Of a stretch of 64,000 nucleotides of DNA, positions 1-7,675 are shown piece by piece. The notes under the pieces are model-generated. The model searched no databases. It saw only the letters and a list, made by a program, of their open reading frames with translations, and had not been told where the DNA came from. The translations under genes were made by a program, and so were the position numbers. This DNA comes from Coriobacteriia bacterium (lineage in GTDB: Bacteria > Actinomycetota > Coriobacteriia > Coriobacteriales > UMGS124), in assembly GCA_018368455.1 (NCBI GenBank), contig JAGZEG010000003.1:165200-229199 (forward strand). The letters are read 5' to 3'. Positions within the stretch are counted from its first letter, which is position 1; each line of letters opens with the position of its first letter.

Positions 1-21
1 AAGCTCTCCGACATCAAGTAA
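1..21 (+). CDS. C-terminal end of an unidentified protein (partial)
   Basis: The first six codons read K-L-S-D-I-K and end in TAA at 19-21, so the window probably opens in the last codons of a plus-strand gene. Too little is present to name it, and a chance reading frame is possible. Confidence 0.3.
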   Translation, partial: KLSDIK

Positions 22-127
22 GTGCTTGCCGCGCCGTTGGGTGCGCGCATCCGCTAGGATAGGGTGACCACATGCGGGGGCTCGGCTCAATGGGGTCGGG
101 CCCCCGTCGCATGGAGCGACGACAAGG

Positions 128-1210
128 ATGGTGCGACGCATGGAGAACGACGCCTGCAGCCGTTTGGCGGAAGAGCCGTCACCCTCGACGGTGCCTGGCG
201 AGCCGAAAGACGCAGGGGTGCTCGGGCCGGGGGATGAGGCTGCTCCGATGCGCCCGACCGTCGTTGTCAGCATATTCGGCGGGCCGGGGTCGGGTAAGAC
301 GACGGCGGCGCTCGACATCACGTCGCGTCTCAAGAAGCTCGGCTTTCTGGCTGACTTTGCGCCCGAGTACGCCAAGGAGGTCGTCTGGGACACGCAGGCC
401 CCGCTTGCGACGCCCGAGGAGCGCGCCCGAGCCCGTGCCGTCATGGACGGTGGCCTGCAGACGCAGCGGCTGTTCTTTGCCCAGCAGCAGGCGCGCGTCA
501 ATCGCTGCCTTGGGCAGTGCGACTTTGTTGTGACGGATTCGCCGGGGCTCATTGGCATGGTGTGTCTGCGGCCCCCGTTTGACGCTGAGGGGCGTGCGGC
601 CCTATACCGTGACATGCGGGCCGACTTTGACAGCCACCACAACTTCGTCATGGTCATGCGCCGTGGGGACGCCTACGAAGCCCAAGGCCGCATCGAGAGC
701 CCCAAGCGTGCCATGGCGATGGATCGGGCGACGGCCGAGCTGTTGAACGACCTGCACGAGCCATGGCGCTCATACGGGCATGACGAGCTCTCACGCGCCG
801 TCAGCGACATGCAGCGTCGCTTGTTCGAGGTCAGACGCGAGCTCGGCCTTGCGCAGGACCCGCGTGAGGACGGCGGGGTCGTTGAGGTGCAGTGGCTCTG
901 CGTTCCTGCGACGAGTGTGCTGGCTAGCACCGAGCACGGCTGGCTGCTGCGGCTGCCGGCGGGTGCGTGCGTGGGCGGCATCGACGTGGGAGACGCGGTT
1001 GTGCGCGTGCCGCTCGACGTGCGCGTCGAGACGATCGCGTCGGGGGAGGTACGGCTGGGCATGGTTCCCGGAAGCGAGGCGGAGCTGCTGGGGCGCGGTG
1101 AGGCGTGCGAGCCCGCGGATTGCGCGGATGACGGTGTGGCAGACGTCCTGCGTTTCGATGCACGCCTCCTCGAGCGCCTCTTTTCTGGGGTGCAACAAAA
1201 ATGTGACTGA
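128..1210 (+). CDS. NadR-like P-loop ATPase/kinase (AAA_28-type)
   Basis: Predicted cytoplasmic P-loop NTPase of about 360 residues. A Walker A motif, GGPGSGKTT, lies near residue 52 and is followed by a conserved E-Y-A segment and a hydrophobic strand ending in TDSPG, the layout of NadR-like AAA_28 proteins. The substrate is not evident. The C-terminal third (after about residue 250) resembles no domain I recognise. Start choice is uncertain: ATG 128 has a GGAG 11 bases upstream, ATG 140 is equally plausible, and Met41 (position 248) sits just before the conserved domain, so the first 40 residues could be untranslated. The gene stands alone; a strong tRNA promoter begins 16 bases after its stop. 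Family confidence is moderate, function unknown. Confidence 0.7.
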   Translation: MVRRMENDACSRLAEEPSPSTVPGEPKDAGVLGPGDEAAPMRPTVVVSIFGGPGSGKTTAALDITSRLKKLGFLADFAPEYAKEVVWDTQAPLATPEERARARAVMDGGLQTQRLFFAQQQARVNRCLGQCDFVVTDSPGLIGMVCLRPPFDAEGRAALYRDMRADFDSHHNFVMVMRRGDAYEAQGRIESPKRAMAMDRATAELLNDLHEPWRSYGHDELSRAVSDMQRRLFEVRRELGLAQDPREDGGVVEVQWLCVPATSVLASTEHGWLLRLPAGACVGGIDVGDAVVRVPLDVRVETIASGEVRLGMVPGSEAELLGRGEACEPADCADDGVADVLRFDARLLERLFSGVQQKCD

Positions 1211-1225
1211 TTTTGATTTTGGGGC

Positions 1226-1254
1226 TTGACGGGGTAGGGGTCTCTGGGTAATAT
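1226..1254 (+). promoter_or_regulatory. Sigma-70-type promoter of tRNA-Ala copy 1
   Basis: TTGACG at 1226-1231 and TAATAT at 1249-1254 are separated by 17 bases, close to the housekeeping consensus, and lie 20 bases upstream of the tRNA. The equivalent promoter before copy 2 has the same spacing. Confidence 0.75.
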
Positions 1255-1273
1255 ACTCAACGCACCTTGTGAC

Positions 1274-1349
1274 GGGGGTATAGCTCAGCTGGGAGAGCGC
1301 TTGACTGGCAGTCAAGAGGTCAGGGGTTCGAATCCCCTTATCTCCACCA
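1274..1349 (+). tRNA. tRNA-Ala (anticodon GGC), copy 1
   Basis: A 76-nt cloverleaf with encoded CCA. The acceptor stem GGGGGTA pairs with TATCTCC, the anticodon loop is CTGGCAG (anticodon GGC, reading GCC/GCU), and the T arm carries GGTTCGAAT. It is identical to the copy at 2054-2129. Confidence 0.95.
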
Positions 1350-1360
1350 GATACTCCGTC

Positions 1361-1394
1361 GGGCCGGGAGCATGTAGCTTCCGGCCTGTTTTGT
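1361..1394 (+). terminator. Intrinsic terminator after tRNA-Ala copy 1
   Basis: Inverted repeat GGCCGGGAGC (1362-1371) / GCTTCCGGCC (1377-1386) followed by TGTTTTG. It lies between tRNA-Ala and tRNA-Val, so the two may be separately terminated or partially read through. Confidence 0.7.
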
Positions 1395-1418
1395 TTCTCA
1401 GGTGCAAAGCGCGGCAAT

Positions 1419-1493
1419 GGGCGATTGGCTCAGGGGTAGAGCACATCCTTCACACGGATGGGGCCGCAGGTTCAAATCCTGCATCGCCCACCA
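1419..1493 (+). tRNA. tRNA-Val (anticodon CAC), copy 1
   Basis: A 75-nt cloverleaf with encoded CCA. The acceptor stem GGGCGAT pairs with ATCGCCC and the anticodon loop is TTCACAC (anticodon CAC, reading GUG). It is identical to the copy at 2201-2275. Confidence 0.95.
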
Positions 1494-1503
1494 TTGCGTA
1501 TAC

Positions 1504-1538
1504 AGGCGGGGAGCTCACATGGGCTCCTCGCCTTTTTT
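1504..1538 (+). terminator. Intrinsic terminator after tRNA-Val copy 1
   Basis: An 11-bp stem, AGGCGGGGAGC (1504-1514) with GCTCCTCGCCT (1523-1533), runs directly into a T tract (1533-1538). Confidence 0.85.
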
Positions 1539-2005
1539 GTTTGGCGCCTCTTCTGGAGAGATGCATGGGGGCAAGCCTCGGTTCTTTGTTGTGCGTGCTG
1601 TCCTGTCTGCTCGCTTTGGGTGTGCCGTGGCCCTGTTACGTCGTCTCCTTATGGGCGAACTTTGCGGATGTGTTAGGTTTTGTAACGTGAGGCCTCGAAA
1701 ATGGGCGCGTATTGCGGACATGCGAGGTTTGTGCCAGTCGCCTAGCGGTCGCTTACTGCCCTGTCGGGAGAAAGACACGGGTCAGAGGCTTGCTAGTCAT
1801 AGTAAGCTAGTTCTAAGCGGGCCTACTGTGGCGCGCAAACCCCGCACACTCGAAGATCGCGCCCTTTTTCCGGGCACGGTTTTGCAAAACCGTGCACATT
1901 CGAAAAGTTTGGCCAGCACAATGGCCTGGCACTGTCATTGGTGAAGCTTTCTTTGTGGTTGAGTTATGGACTAAGGGCAAACACAAGGTTCTCGGCAGAG
2001 AGTTC
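1539..2005. repeat. Non-coding spacer between the tRNA units, with four copies of a diverged repeat
   Basis: I find no credible gene here. Two copies lie on the plus strand (1653-1682 and 1703-1733) and two on the minus strand (about 1834-1864 and 1884-1911). They share a core close to TTKCGRATGTGCGAGGTTTG. The fourth copy runs into a perfect 22-bp palindrome at 1874-1895 (half-site GCACGGTTTTG). A fifth, plus-strand copy lies beyond the second tRNA unit at 2351-2372. Confidence 0.65.
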
Positions 2006-2034
2006 TTGACTCAACGAAACCTCTGCCGTATTGT
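2006..2034 (+). promoter_or_regulatory. Sigma-70-type promoter of tRNA-Ala copy 2
   Basis: TTGACT at 2006-2011 and TATTGT at 2029-2034 with a 17-base spacer, 19 bases before the tRNA. Its sequence differs from the copy 1 promoter except for a shared CACCTTGTGAC next to the tRNA. Confidence 0.65.
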
Positions 2035-2053
2035 ATCCCCTGCACCTTGTGAC

Positions 2054-2129
2054 GGGGGTATAGCTCAGCTGGGAGAGCGCTTGACTGGCAGTCAAGAGGT
2101 CAGGGGTTCGAATCCCCTTATCTCCACCA
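2054..2129 (+). tRNA. tRNA-Ala (anticodon GGC), copy 2
   Basis: Identical in sequence to the tRNA at 1274-1349, 780 bases downstream of it. Confidence 0.95.
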
Positions 2130-2138
2130 GAGCCTGAG

Positions 2139-2174
2139 CGAGCCGGAAGTCACCAAGACTTCCGGCTCGATTAT
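2139..2174 (+). terminator. Terminator-like hairpin after tRNA-Ala copy 2
   Basis: CGAGCCGGAAGTC pairs with GACTTCCGGCTCG across a 5-base loop and is followed by ATTATT. It occupies the same place as the copy 1 terminator but with a different stem sequence. Confidence 0.65.
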
Positions 2175-2200
2175 TACCAAGGCTTGTAACGTCACGCAAT

Positions 2201-2275
2201 GGGCGATTGGCTCAGGGGTAGAGCACATCCTTCACACGGATGGGGCCGCAGGTTCAAATCCTGCATCGCCCACCA
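2201..2275 (+). tRNA. tRNA-Val (anticodon CAC), copy 2
   Basis: Identical to the tRNA at 1419-1493, with the same order relative to tRNA-Ala. Confidence 0.95.
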
Positions 2276-2284
2276 TTGCTTACT

Positions 2285-2315
2285 AAAACCGGATGACGAG
2301 TTCATCCGGTTTTTT
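2285..2315 (+). terminator. Intrinsic terminator after tRNA-Val copy 2
   Basis: AAAACCGGATGA (2285-2296) pairs with TCATCCGGTTTT (2302-2313), followed by T residues. Confidence 0.9.
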
Positions 2316-2610
2316 GTTTACTGGCCTCATGGCGCAAGATCGATTTGTTGCCGTTTCGGATGTGCGAGGCCCACTGTACCTGCCCTTATAGCTGATTATG
2401 TCATACGTCTGTAATACGCCAGTTCAAGCTATAAGTTGGCCAGGACCTGAGCTCTTGTTGACACGAATCTCACCTTCTTACCATGGGGTCATTGCGCCGC
2501 TTTGCCGGCATTTCTACCATTAAAAACAAGTCACGCGCTGTGCTTGGGGATGCAGGCCGTTTCCAGGGCAAGCGCAGTTCCCATTTCATGACAAAGAAAG
2601 GTGATGCCCC
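2316..2610 (+). other. Leader region upstream of the acetate-type transporter
   Basis: No gene is seen. It contains the fifth copy of the tRNA-flanking repeat (2351-2372) and a consensus -35 hexamer, TTGACA, at 2458-2463. No good -10 lies at the usual spacing, so the promoter assignment is weak. Confidence 0.35.
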
Positions 2611-3168
2611 ATGTCCGAGACGACGCATGCCCACGCCAACCCCGCCCCGCTCGGTCTTCTGGGCTTCGGCATGGCGACCGCCTTACTGCAGCTGCACAAC
2701 ATAGGACTCTTCCACATGTCGGTCGCCATCATCGCCCTTGGCCTGTTCGTGGGAGGCCTTGCCCAGGTCATCGCTGGCCTCATGGAGTTTCGTTATCACA
2801 ACACGTTTGGCGCAACGGCGTTCACGTCGTACGGCCTGTTTTGGTGGGCGCTGTGCTTCATCCTCGTGAACCCGCTAGGAGACGGCTTTGCGCTTGCCGG
2901 TCCCGATCTTGGCTGGTTCTTCGTCCTCTGGGGCGTCTACACGCTGTTCATGTTCGTCGGCACGCTCAAGCAGACGCGCACGAACCAGCTCGTCTTCGGT
3001 ACGCTGACTATCTTGTTCTTCTTGCTTGCCGCGGGTAACTTTGCTCCGAACGCAACGCTGACGCTCGTGACGGGCGTTGAGGGCCTCGTCTGTGCGTGCT
3101 TCGCCCTGTATGGCGCGTTCGGGCAGGTCGTCAATGAGGTATATGGTCGGACGGTCATGCCTCTCTAA
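2611..3168 (+). CDS. GPR1/FUN34/YaaH (SatP) family acetate/succinate transporter
   Basis: Predicted inner-membrane carrier or channel for acetate or small monocarboxylates (TC 2.A.96). The 185 residues match the usual size, with about six transmembrane helices. The family signature NPAPLGL lies at residues 10-16, before the first helix. A GAAAGG ribosome site precedes the ATG by about 10 bases. The gene ends convergently with the MscS gene, the two stop codons overlapping at 3165-3168. In a fermenting anaerobe it would plausibly move acetate; direction and substrate are inferred from the family. Confidence 0.88.
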   Translation: MSETTHAHANPAPLGLLGFGMATALLQLHNIGLFHMSVAIIALGLFVGGLAQVIAGLMEFRYHNTFGATAFTSYGLFWWALCFILVNPLGDGFALAGPDLGWFFVLWGVYTLFMFVGTLKQTRTNQLVFGTLTILFFLLAAGNFAPNATLTLVTGVEGLVCACFALYGAFGQVVNEVYGRTVMPL

Positions 3169-3971
3169 AACGTGCTTGGCTCCCCGGCGGCGGCCATCTC
3201 GTCAAACGTCGAGAAATATGGCTTGCACGCCAACGCGCGAACGATATCGTTGCGCACGCCGCCAAAGGGGATGTCGGGCTTGACGTACACCCAGAGCTGT
3301 CCTTTGACGCCGTAGGGCGTGATGCTGCCAAAGAACACGGCGCTCTCCATGCCGTCGCGCAGACGGTCGCCCACGACGCCTTGGGCTGTCTCTATGATGT
3401 CTGTCGCCACATCGTTTGGGTTGCGGCCGGCTTCCATCGTGAAGTCTACCGTGCACGCGCACTCTGTTGAGGCGGCCTGGCGTACGACGGCGGTCGTGTT
3501 GAGCACGGAGTTCGGTATGACGACGTGGTCCCCGGCGCGGTTCTGGACGATGGTGTGGCGCCACGTGAGGTCGCTGACGGTGCCGGTGATGCCCGAGATC
3601 GTCACGTAGTCGCCCGGCTGGACGACTTTGCTGATCATGAGGGCAAGTCCGCCAATGATGTTCGAGATTGTGTCCTTCAAGCCGAACGAGATGACGATGG
3701 ATGAGATGCCCAGGGCGCCAAAGAGCGTCGTGGGCTGGATGCCGAACACAGGGTTAAGCACGGTCACGAGCGCGAGCACCCAGATGACGACGCGCGCGAT
3801 GTTCGTGAGAATGGACGCCTGGGGCAGTGCCTGTGTGCGCGAGAGAAGTCGGCTGATGAGCCGCACGACGACATGTTGCACGCCGTAGGCGACGGCGATG
3901 ACGACGAGGAGAAACATTGCCTTTGAGAGCAGCTGGCCCCAGGTGAGCCCTGCGAATGCAACGGTGTCCAT
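3165..3971 (-). CDS. Small-conductance mechanosensitive channel, MscS family
   Basis: Predicted membrane channel that opens under membrane tension during osmotic downshock. The 268 residues match the canonical short MscS form. There are hydrophobic helices at about residues 12-35, 55-75 and 80-105. The third has the Gly/Ala-rich pore-helix pattern and ends in ISNIIGG. The beta domain follows (VVQPGDYVTISGITGTV, near residue 120), then the alpha/beta vestibule. ATG 3971 has an AAGGA upstream at slightly long spacing. The neighbour upstream on the same strand is the LuxR regulator, whose stop is 6 bases before this start, so the two may be cotranscribed. Confidence 0.88.
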   Translation of the reverse strand: MDTVAFAGLTWGQLLSKAMFLLVVIAVAYGVQHVVVRLISRLLSRTQALPQASILTNIARVVIWVLALVTVLNPVFGIQPTTLFGALGISSIVISFGLKDTISNIIGGLALMISKVVQPGDYVTISGITGTVSDLTWRHTIVQNRAGDHVVIPNSVLNTTAVVRQAASTECACTVDFTMEAGRNPNDVATDIIETAQGVVGDRLRDGMESAVFFGSITPYGVKGQLWVYVKPDIPFGGVRNDIVRALACKPYFSTFDEMAAAGEPSTF

Positions 3972-3977
3972 GTGTCG

Positions 3978-5381
3978 TTATGCGTCCTTTCGGCATTGGT
4001 CGCTGCAAACGAGGAGCTGCAGCTCGTCTTTGCTGTGCACGCCCGCCTTCTCATAGATGTGGCGTACGTGCGTCTTTACGGTGCTGCGCGACAGGTCGAG
4101 ACTCGCGCAGACGTAGTTTACGCTCCTGTTCTCGCAGAGCAGGCTTGCTACCTGCGCCTCGCGCGGCGAGAGGCCAAACGCGGTCTCAAGTACGTGCTCA
4201 TCGATGGGGCCGAGCTGAGGCGTTGCGGTGCCGACTGTTCTTGGGCTGATGCGCCCGTAGCGGGAGGCCGGCTCGCTGCTGGCGGGGGAGCGCAGGGCGC
4301 TGAGGCGCCACAGCAGGTCGACGAGGACGAGCAAGGCGCACAGGAAGACGGAAACGGTCGCCGTGTTCGCCCGCGCGAGGCCGGCGACGACGTGCTCGGC
4401 CAGGAGACCTGCCAGGGCAAACACGTTTGCGAGGCCGAGCACGAGAGCCGTTGTGCGAGGGCTAGCCGGGGAAAGCTCGCCCGTGGCGGGTTCGATGCGC
4501 ACGTCCATCCACAGCCAGGCGAGGCAGGCAGCGCATCCCGAGAGAAAGAACGAGAACGGTGCACCGCTCTCGAACAAGACGGCCATCGTCAAGCCGAGGA
4601 TGGCAAGCGGGGCCGCGAGCTGCCCTGTGGCCACATGCGCAGATGGGCCGAGCGCGAACGGGACGAGGAGCGCCAGCGCTGCCAGGGCCGCTCCGTAGTC
4701 CGCTATCGTGCCGCCGAATCCGAGGACGCCGATGCCGGCGCCAAAGGCGAGTACGAGCGGCACGATGGCAAGGCGGGGCCGCACCATGGAGAGCGCCTGC
4801 TGCGCGGCACTTCCTTCGGATGGTTCGACGAGGCGTTCTTTCAGGCGCAGGGCGAGGGGAATCGCCGTGAGGAACGGCAGGCCGAAGCTGGCGTAGGCGA
4901 GATAAGGTGCCGTGCTGATCAGGGCGCTGATGAGAAACGCGCACAGCAGGGCGACGGAGAGTTTGCCGATCTCGCAACGCGGGTCGCTCCACTGATCGAC
5001 GCTGAGCCACAGGCAAAGCAGGACGGCAGTCGAGAGGCCGACGAGCACCATCCCGCAGCGCGTCACGACGGGCAGCGCGTTGAACTCGGCGATCGTCAGT
5101 GCGACCCACGCGACCTCCAGCACGACGGCGCCTCCCCAGCAGGTGATCGTCCGGGCCATGGGCGCCCAGGTGCGTGCCGTGCAGACGAGGAGGAAGCCGA
5201 GAAGCGCACCGAACATGCAGGCGATGTACGAGATGCCGGCGTCGACCTCCGAGAGCGATGCCGGCGTCGTCGAGAGCGCTGTCAGCATCGCGGCGAACAG
5301 AGGGGAGGCGGGTACTCCCCACCTAACGGCGCGCTCCATGACGACGCCAAGCGGGAGGTCTTGATTCGAAGCGAGTGCCAT
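3978..5381 (-). CDS. Membrane-bound LuxR-family transcriptional regulator (multi-TM sensor plus HTH)
   Basis: A two-part protein. An N-terminal transporter-like region of about 380 residues, mostly hydrophobic helices, is followed by a cytoplasmic LuxR-type helix-turn-helix at the extreme C-terminus (GLSPREAQVASLL, then SRSTVKTHVRHIYEK). In Coriobacteriia such proteins are usually next to reductase genes and are thought to sense the substrate or an exported product through the membrane half. Here the neighbour is the divergent Tat-exported FAD reductase at 5705. I chose ATG 5381 because an AGAAGGG lies 10 bases upstream; the longer ATG at 5402 lacks a ribosome site. Regulation of the reductase is inferred from position only. 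Confidence 0.8.
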   Translation of the reverse strand: MALASNQDLPLGVVMERAVRWGVPASPLFAAMLTALSTTPASLSEVDAGISYIACMFGALLGFLLVCTARTWAPMARTITCWGGAVVLEVAWVALTIAEFNALPVVTRCGMVLVGLSTAVLLCLWLSVDQWSDPRCEIGKLSVALLCAFLISALISTAPYLAYASFGLPFLTAIPLALRLKERLVEPSEGSAAQQALSMVRPRLAIVPLVLAFGAGIGVLGFGGTIADYGAALAALALLVPFALGPSAHVATGQLAAPLAILGLTMAVLFESGAPFSFFLSGCAACLAWLWMDVRIEPATGELSPASPRTTALVLGLANVFALAGLLAEHVVAGLARANTATVSVFLCALLVLVDLLWRLSALRSPASSEPASRYGRISPRTVGTATPQLGPIDEHVLETAFGLSPREAQVASLLCENRSVNYVCASLDLSRSTVKTHVRHIYEKAGVHSKDELQLLVCSDQCRKDA

Positions 5382-5704
5382 CGGAAAGCCGCCCTTCTGC
5401 ATGAGGCGCGCCACGTTTGGTGCGCCCGCATTCCACTATAGCAATCCGTTTGGAAGTTGGGGCGGCAAAGCATATCGAAACGAGGCAAGAGGGGCAGGTA
5501 GACGTGTCAAGTATCCGTGACCGATATCTTGCTCACCCCGTTTGGCCGATGGGTCATCCCGGTGCTGACGTCGCTTGACCGAGCACTTGGTCGATGTGTG
5601 GCGCCACGTCCTGCCCTCACAATCAGATTACGAAGCACGGCGCCAGGCTTACGGCCAGGGCGCTTGTGGGGGAGTACCTCGTCCGCATTTCGAAAGGGGA
5701 TCAC
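5382..5704. promoter_or_regulatory. Divergent intergenic region between LuxR regulator and FAD reductase
   Basis: No gene is supported here; short open frames lack ribosome sites. The region should hold both promoters. A TGACCGA heptamer occurs twice in direct orientation (5518 and 5576) and nearly inverted at 5588 (TGGTCGA). These are possible operator half-sites for the adjacent regulator. I could not pick out clear -35/-10 pairs. Confidence 0.35.
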
Positions 5705-7231
5705 ATGTCTACCAACGCACGCATGTCCCGCCGCACGTTCGTCGCTGGTGCCGCGACGGCCGCCCTGGCCAGTGGCTCGGCCCTGGCCCTGGCCAACGAG
5801 AAGGCCTCTGCCGCCGCTGATGCGCCGGCGTGGGACGAAGAGGTTGACGTCGTCGTCGTCGGCATGGGCGCCGCCGGCTGCGCGGCCGCCATCGAGGCCA
5901 ACGCGGCGGGTGCCTCGGTCTGCGTCATTGAGAAGGCCGGTCGTGGTGGCGGCTCGACGTTCCGCTCTGGCGGCATCATCTACATGGGCGGCGGCACGGG
6001 CCTGCAGAAGAGGCTCGGCATCGAGGACACGCCCGAGGACATGGCTGCCTATGTGAAGGCGGCTCTCGGCCCGAGCTCTGACCCCGACCTCCAGAAGATT
6101 TTCTGCGACTCCTCGCTCGACCTGTACGACTGGTGCGAGGCCCAGGGCATGGTGTTCGACGGCGACGCCGAGGTCGAGACGCACATCGTCGAGGCGACGG
6201 AGGGCATCAGCCTGCACTACACCGGCAACGAGCGCGCTCCCGAGTACACGGCCGTCGCCAAGGCTGCCCCGCGTGGACACACCCCCAACGGCGGTGCCGC
6301 TGGCATCTTTGAGCCGATGGAGAGCGTTGTCGAGGGCTTCACGACGCCGCACTACAACACCGCTGCCGAGAGCCTCGTGACGGACGAGACGGGCGCTGTC
6401 ATCGGCGTGCGCGCCACGGACGCGGACGGCAAGGCGCTTGCCGTTAAGGCGAACAAGGGCGTCGTCATCGCGGCTGGCGCATTCACGTACAACGACGCCA
6501 TGATCGCCGACTACAACGCCGACTACCTGCTGTGCGGCAGCAAGACCGGCAACGAGAATGACCTGGGCGACGGCATTCGCATGGGCCAGAAGGTTGGCGC
6601 TGCTACGAAGTCCATGTCCCGTATCGCCGCGCTGGAGTTCATGTACCTCTATGGCGACCTTGCTGCCGGTGCTATGCTCGACTACCACGGCTTCCGCTTC
6701 CTGGCCGAGGACTGGTACGGCTCGTGGATCGGCCGCGAGGTCATGGAGCGCACGCCCGACGCGTGCTTCGTCATCCTCGACCAGCCTAAGCTCGACAACA
6801 TTCTCACGACGCAGTACGGCGCCTACCTGAAGCCCTATGCGCAGGCTGATTCCATCGAGGAGCTCGCCGAGGCCATTGGCCTGCCCGTCGACCACGTCGT
6901 CGAGAGCATCGAGCGCTACAACGAGATGTGCGCCAAGGGCGAGGACACGGACTTCCACAAGAGCCTCGAGTACCTGAAGGCCATCGAGACGGGCCCGTTC
7001 TATGCCATGTACACGACGCCCGTCATGACGTCGATGTTCACGCTCGGCGGCCTGAAGATCAACACGAACGCCGAGGTCGTCAACTACGACAACGAGCCTA
7101 TCCCCGGCCTGTACGCCGCTGGCCGCTCCAGCAACGGCATCTACGGCGAGTACATCGGCTCGGGCAGCTCCATCGCCGACTGTCTGACGTTCGGCCGCAT
7201 CGCCGGTCGTAGCGCCGCTGCTCGCGCGTAG
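5705..7231 (+). CDS. Tat-exported FAD-dependent reductase (fumarate/urocanate reductase-like flavoprotein)
   Basis: Predicted exported flavoenzyme of 508 residues. A twin-arginine signal, MSRRTFVAG, lies at residues 7-15, followed by a hydrophobic stretch and an Ala-rich cleavage region near residue 38. The mature part opens with a dinucleotide-binding fold (VVVVGMGAAGCAAAIEA) and ends with a second FAD contact (GLYAAGRSSNGIYG). This is the FAD_binding_2 family, which includes fumarate, urocanate and 3-ketosteroid reductases/dehydrogenases. No haem CXXCH motif and no FMN-binding domain are present, so electrons must come from a separate donor. ATG 5705 is set by the Tat signal and the AAAGGGG ahead of it. 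Substrate unknown; likely a respiratory electron acceptor controlled by the divergent LuxR protein. Confidence 0.85.
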   Translation: MSTNARMSRRTFVAGAATAALASGSALALANEKASAAADAPAWDEEVDVVVVGMGAAGCAAAIEANAAGASVCVIEKAGRGGGSTFRSGGIIYMGGGTGLQKRLGIEDTPEDMAAYVKAALGPSSDPDLQKIFCDSSLDLYDWCEAQGMVFDGDAEVETHIVEATEGISLHYTGNERAPEYTAVAKAAPRGHTPNGGAAGIFEPMESVVEGFTTPHYNTAAESLVTDETGAVIGVRATDADGKALAVKANKGVVIAAGAFTYNDAMIADYNADYLLCGSKTGNENDLGDGIRMGQKVGAATKSMSRIAALEFMYLYGDLAAGAMLDYHGFRFLAEDWYGSWIGREVMERTPDACFVILDQPKLDNILTTQYGAYLKPYAQADSIEELAEAIGLPVDHVVESIERYNEMCAKGEDTDFHKSLEYLKAIETGPFYAMYTTPVMTSMFTLGGLKINTNAEVVNYDNEPIPGLYAAGRSSNGIYGEYIGSGSSIADCLTFGRIAGRSAAARA

Positions 7232-7264
7232 GCCCGCGCCGCACAACGCTTTCTGGCACGGGAC

Positions 7265-7304
7265 GCCGCCCCGCCCGCAGATCCTTGCGGGTGGGGCGGC
7301 TTTT
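7265..7304 (+). terminator. Intrinsic terminator of the FAD reductase gene
   Basis: A 15-bp stem, 7265-7279 with 7286-7300 (one G-T pair), is followed by TTTT. Confidence 0.88.
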
Positions 7305-7675
7305 CGTTGCGCAACCGCACGGGGGTATTTTCCGTTCGATGGCGTCCTGCGTGCGTGCGCCGCAAGGCTGGTCAGGAGTCGCCGTGGTGCATGGGTGCCT
7401 CCAGGCCACTCCCGCACCACAGCCTTCTCACCTGCGTCTTCTCCGGGCGCCTTGCTTTCGGATGTACCTCTGGGGCCAGAAGAGGCATGCATGCCGGGGA
7501 TTCCTGGCCATTTTCCGTCCCATCACGTGCGGGCTAGCGTGCGGGCGGAGAGGCAAATGCCGGAGCTCCACCTCTGGAGACGCCTGCCTTCCCATTGTTT
7601 GTGCACGGCGCAGGGCTCGCCGTTGGCTATGATGACGTGCGGATCTGATGTCTAGCCTGGCGAGGAGCGTTCCCC
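7305..7675. other. Non-coding stretch upstream of ligA
   Basis: About 370 bases without a supported gene, repeat or RNA. It presumably contains the ligA promoter. A TATGAT at 7628-7633 could be a -10, but no matching -35 is visible. Confidence 0.4.

Noticed and set aside
3972..5441. 489-codon plus-strand frame opposite the LuxR regulator
   Set aside because: Charged, low-complexity translation without a family match; the minus strand encodes a complete sensor-HTH protein.
5507..7492. 661-codon minus-strand open frame opposite the FAD reductase
   Set aside because: An antisense shadow of the flavoprotein gene: no start context and repetitive V/D/A/R composition.
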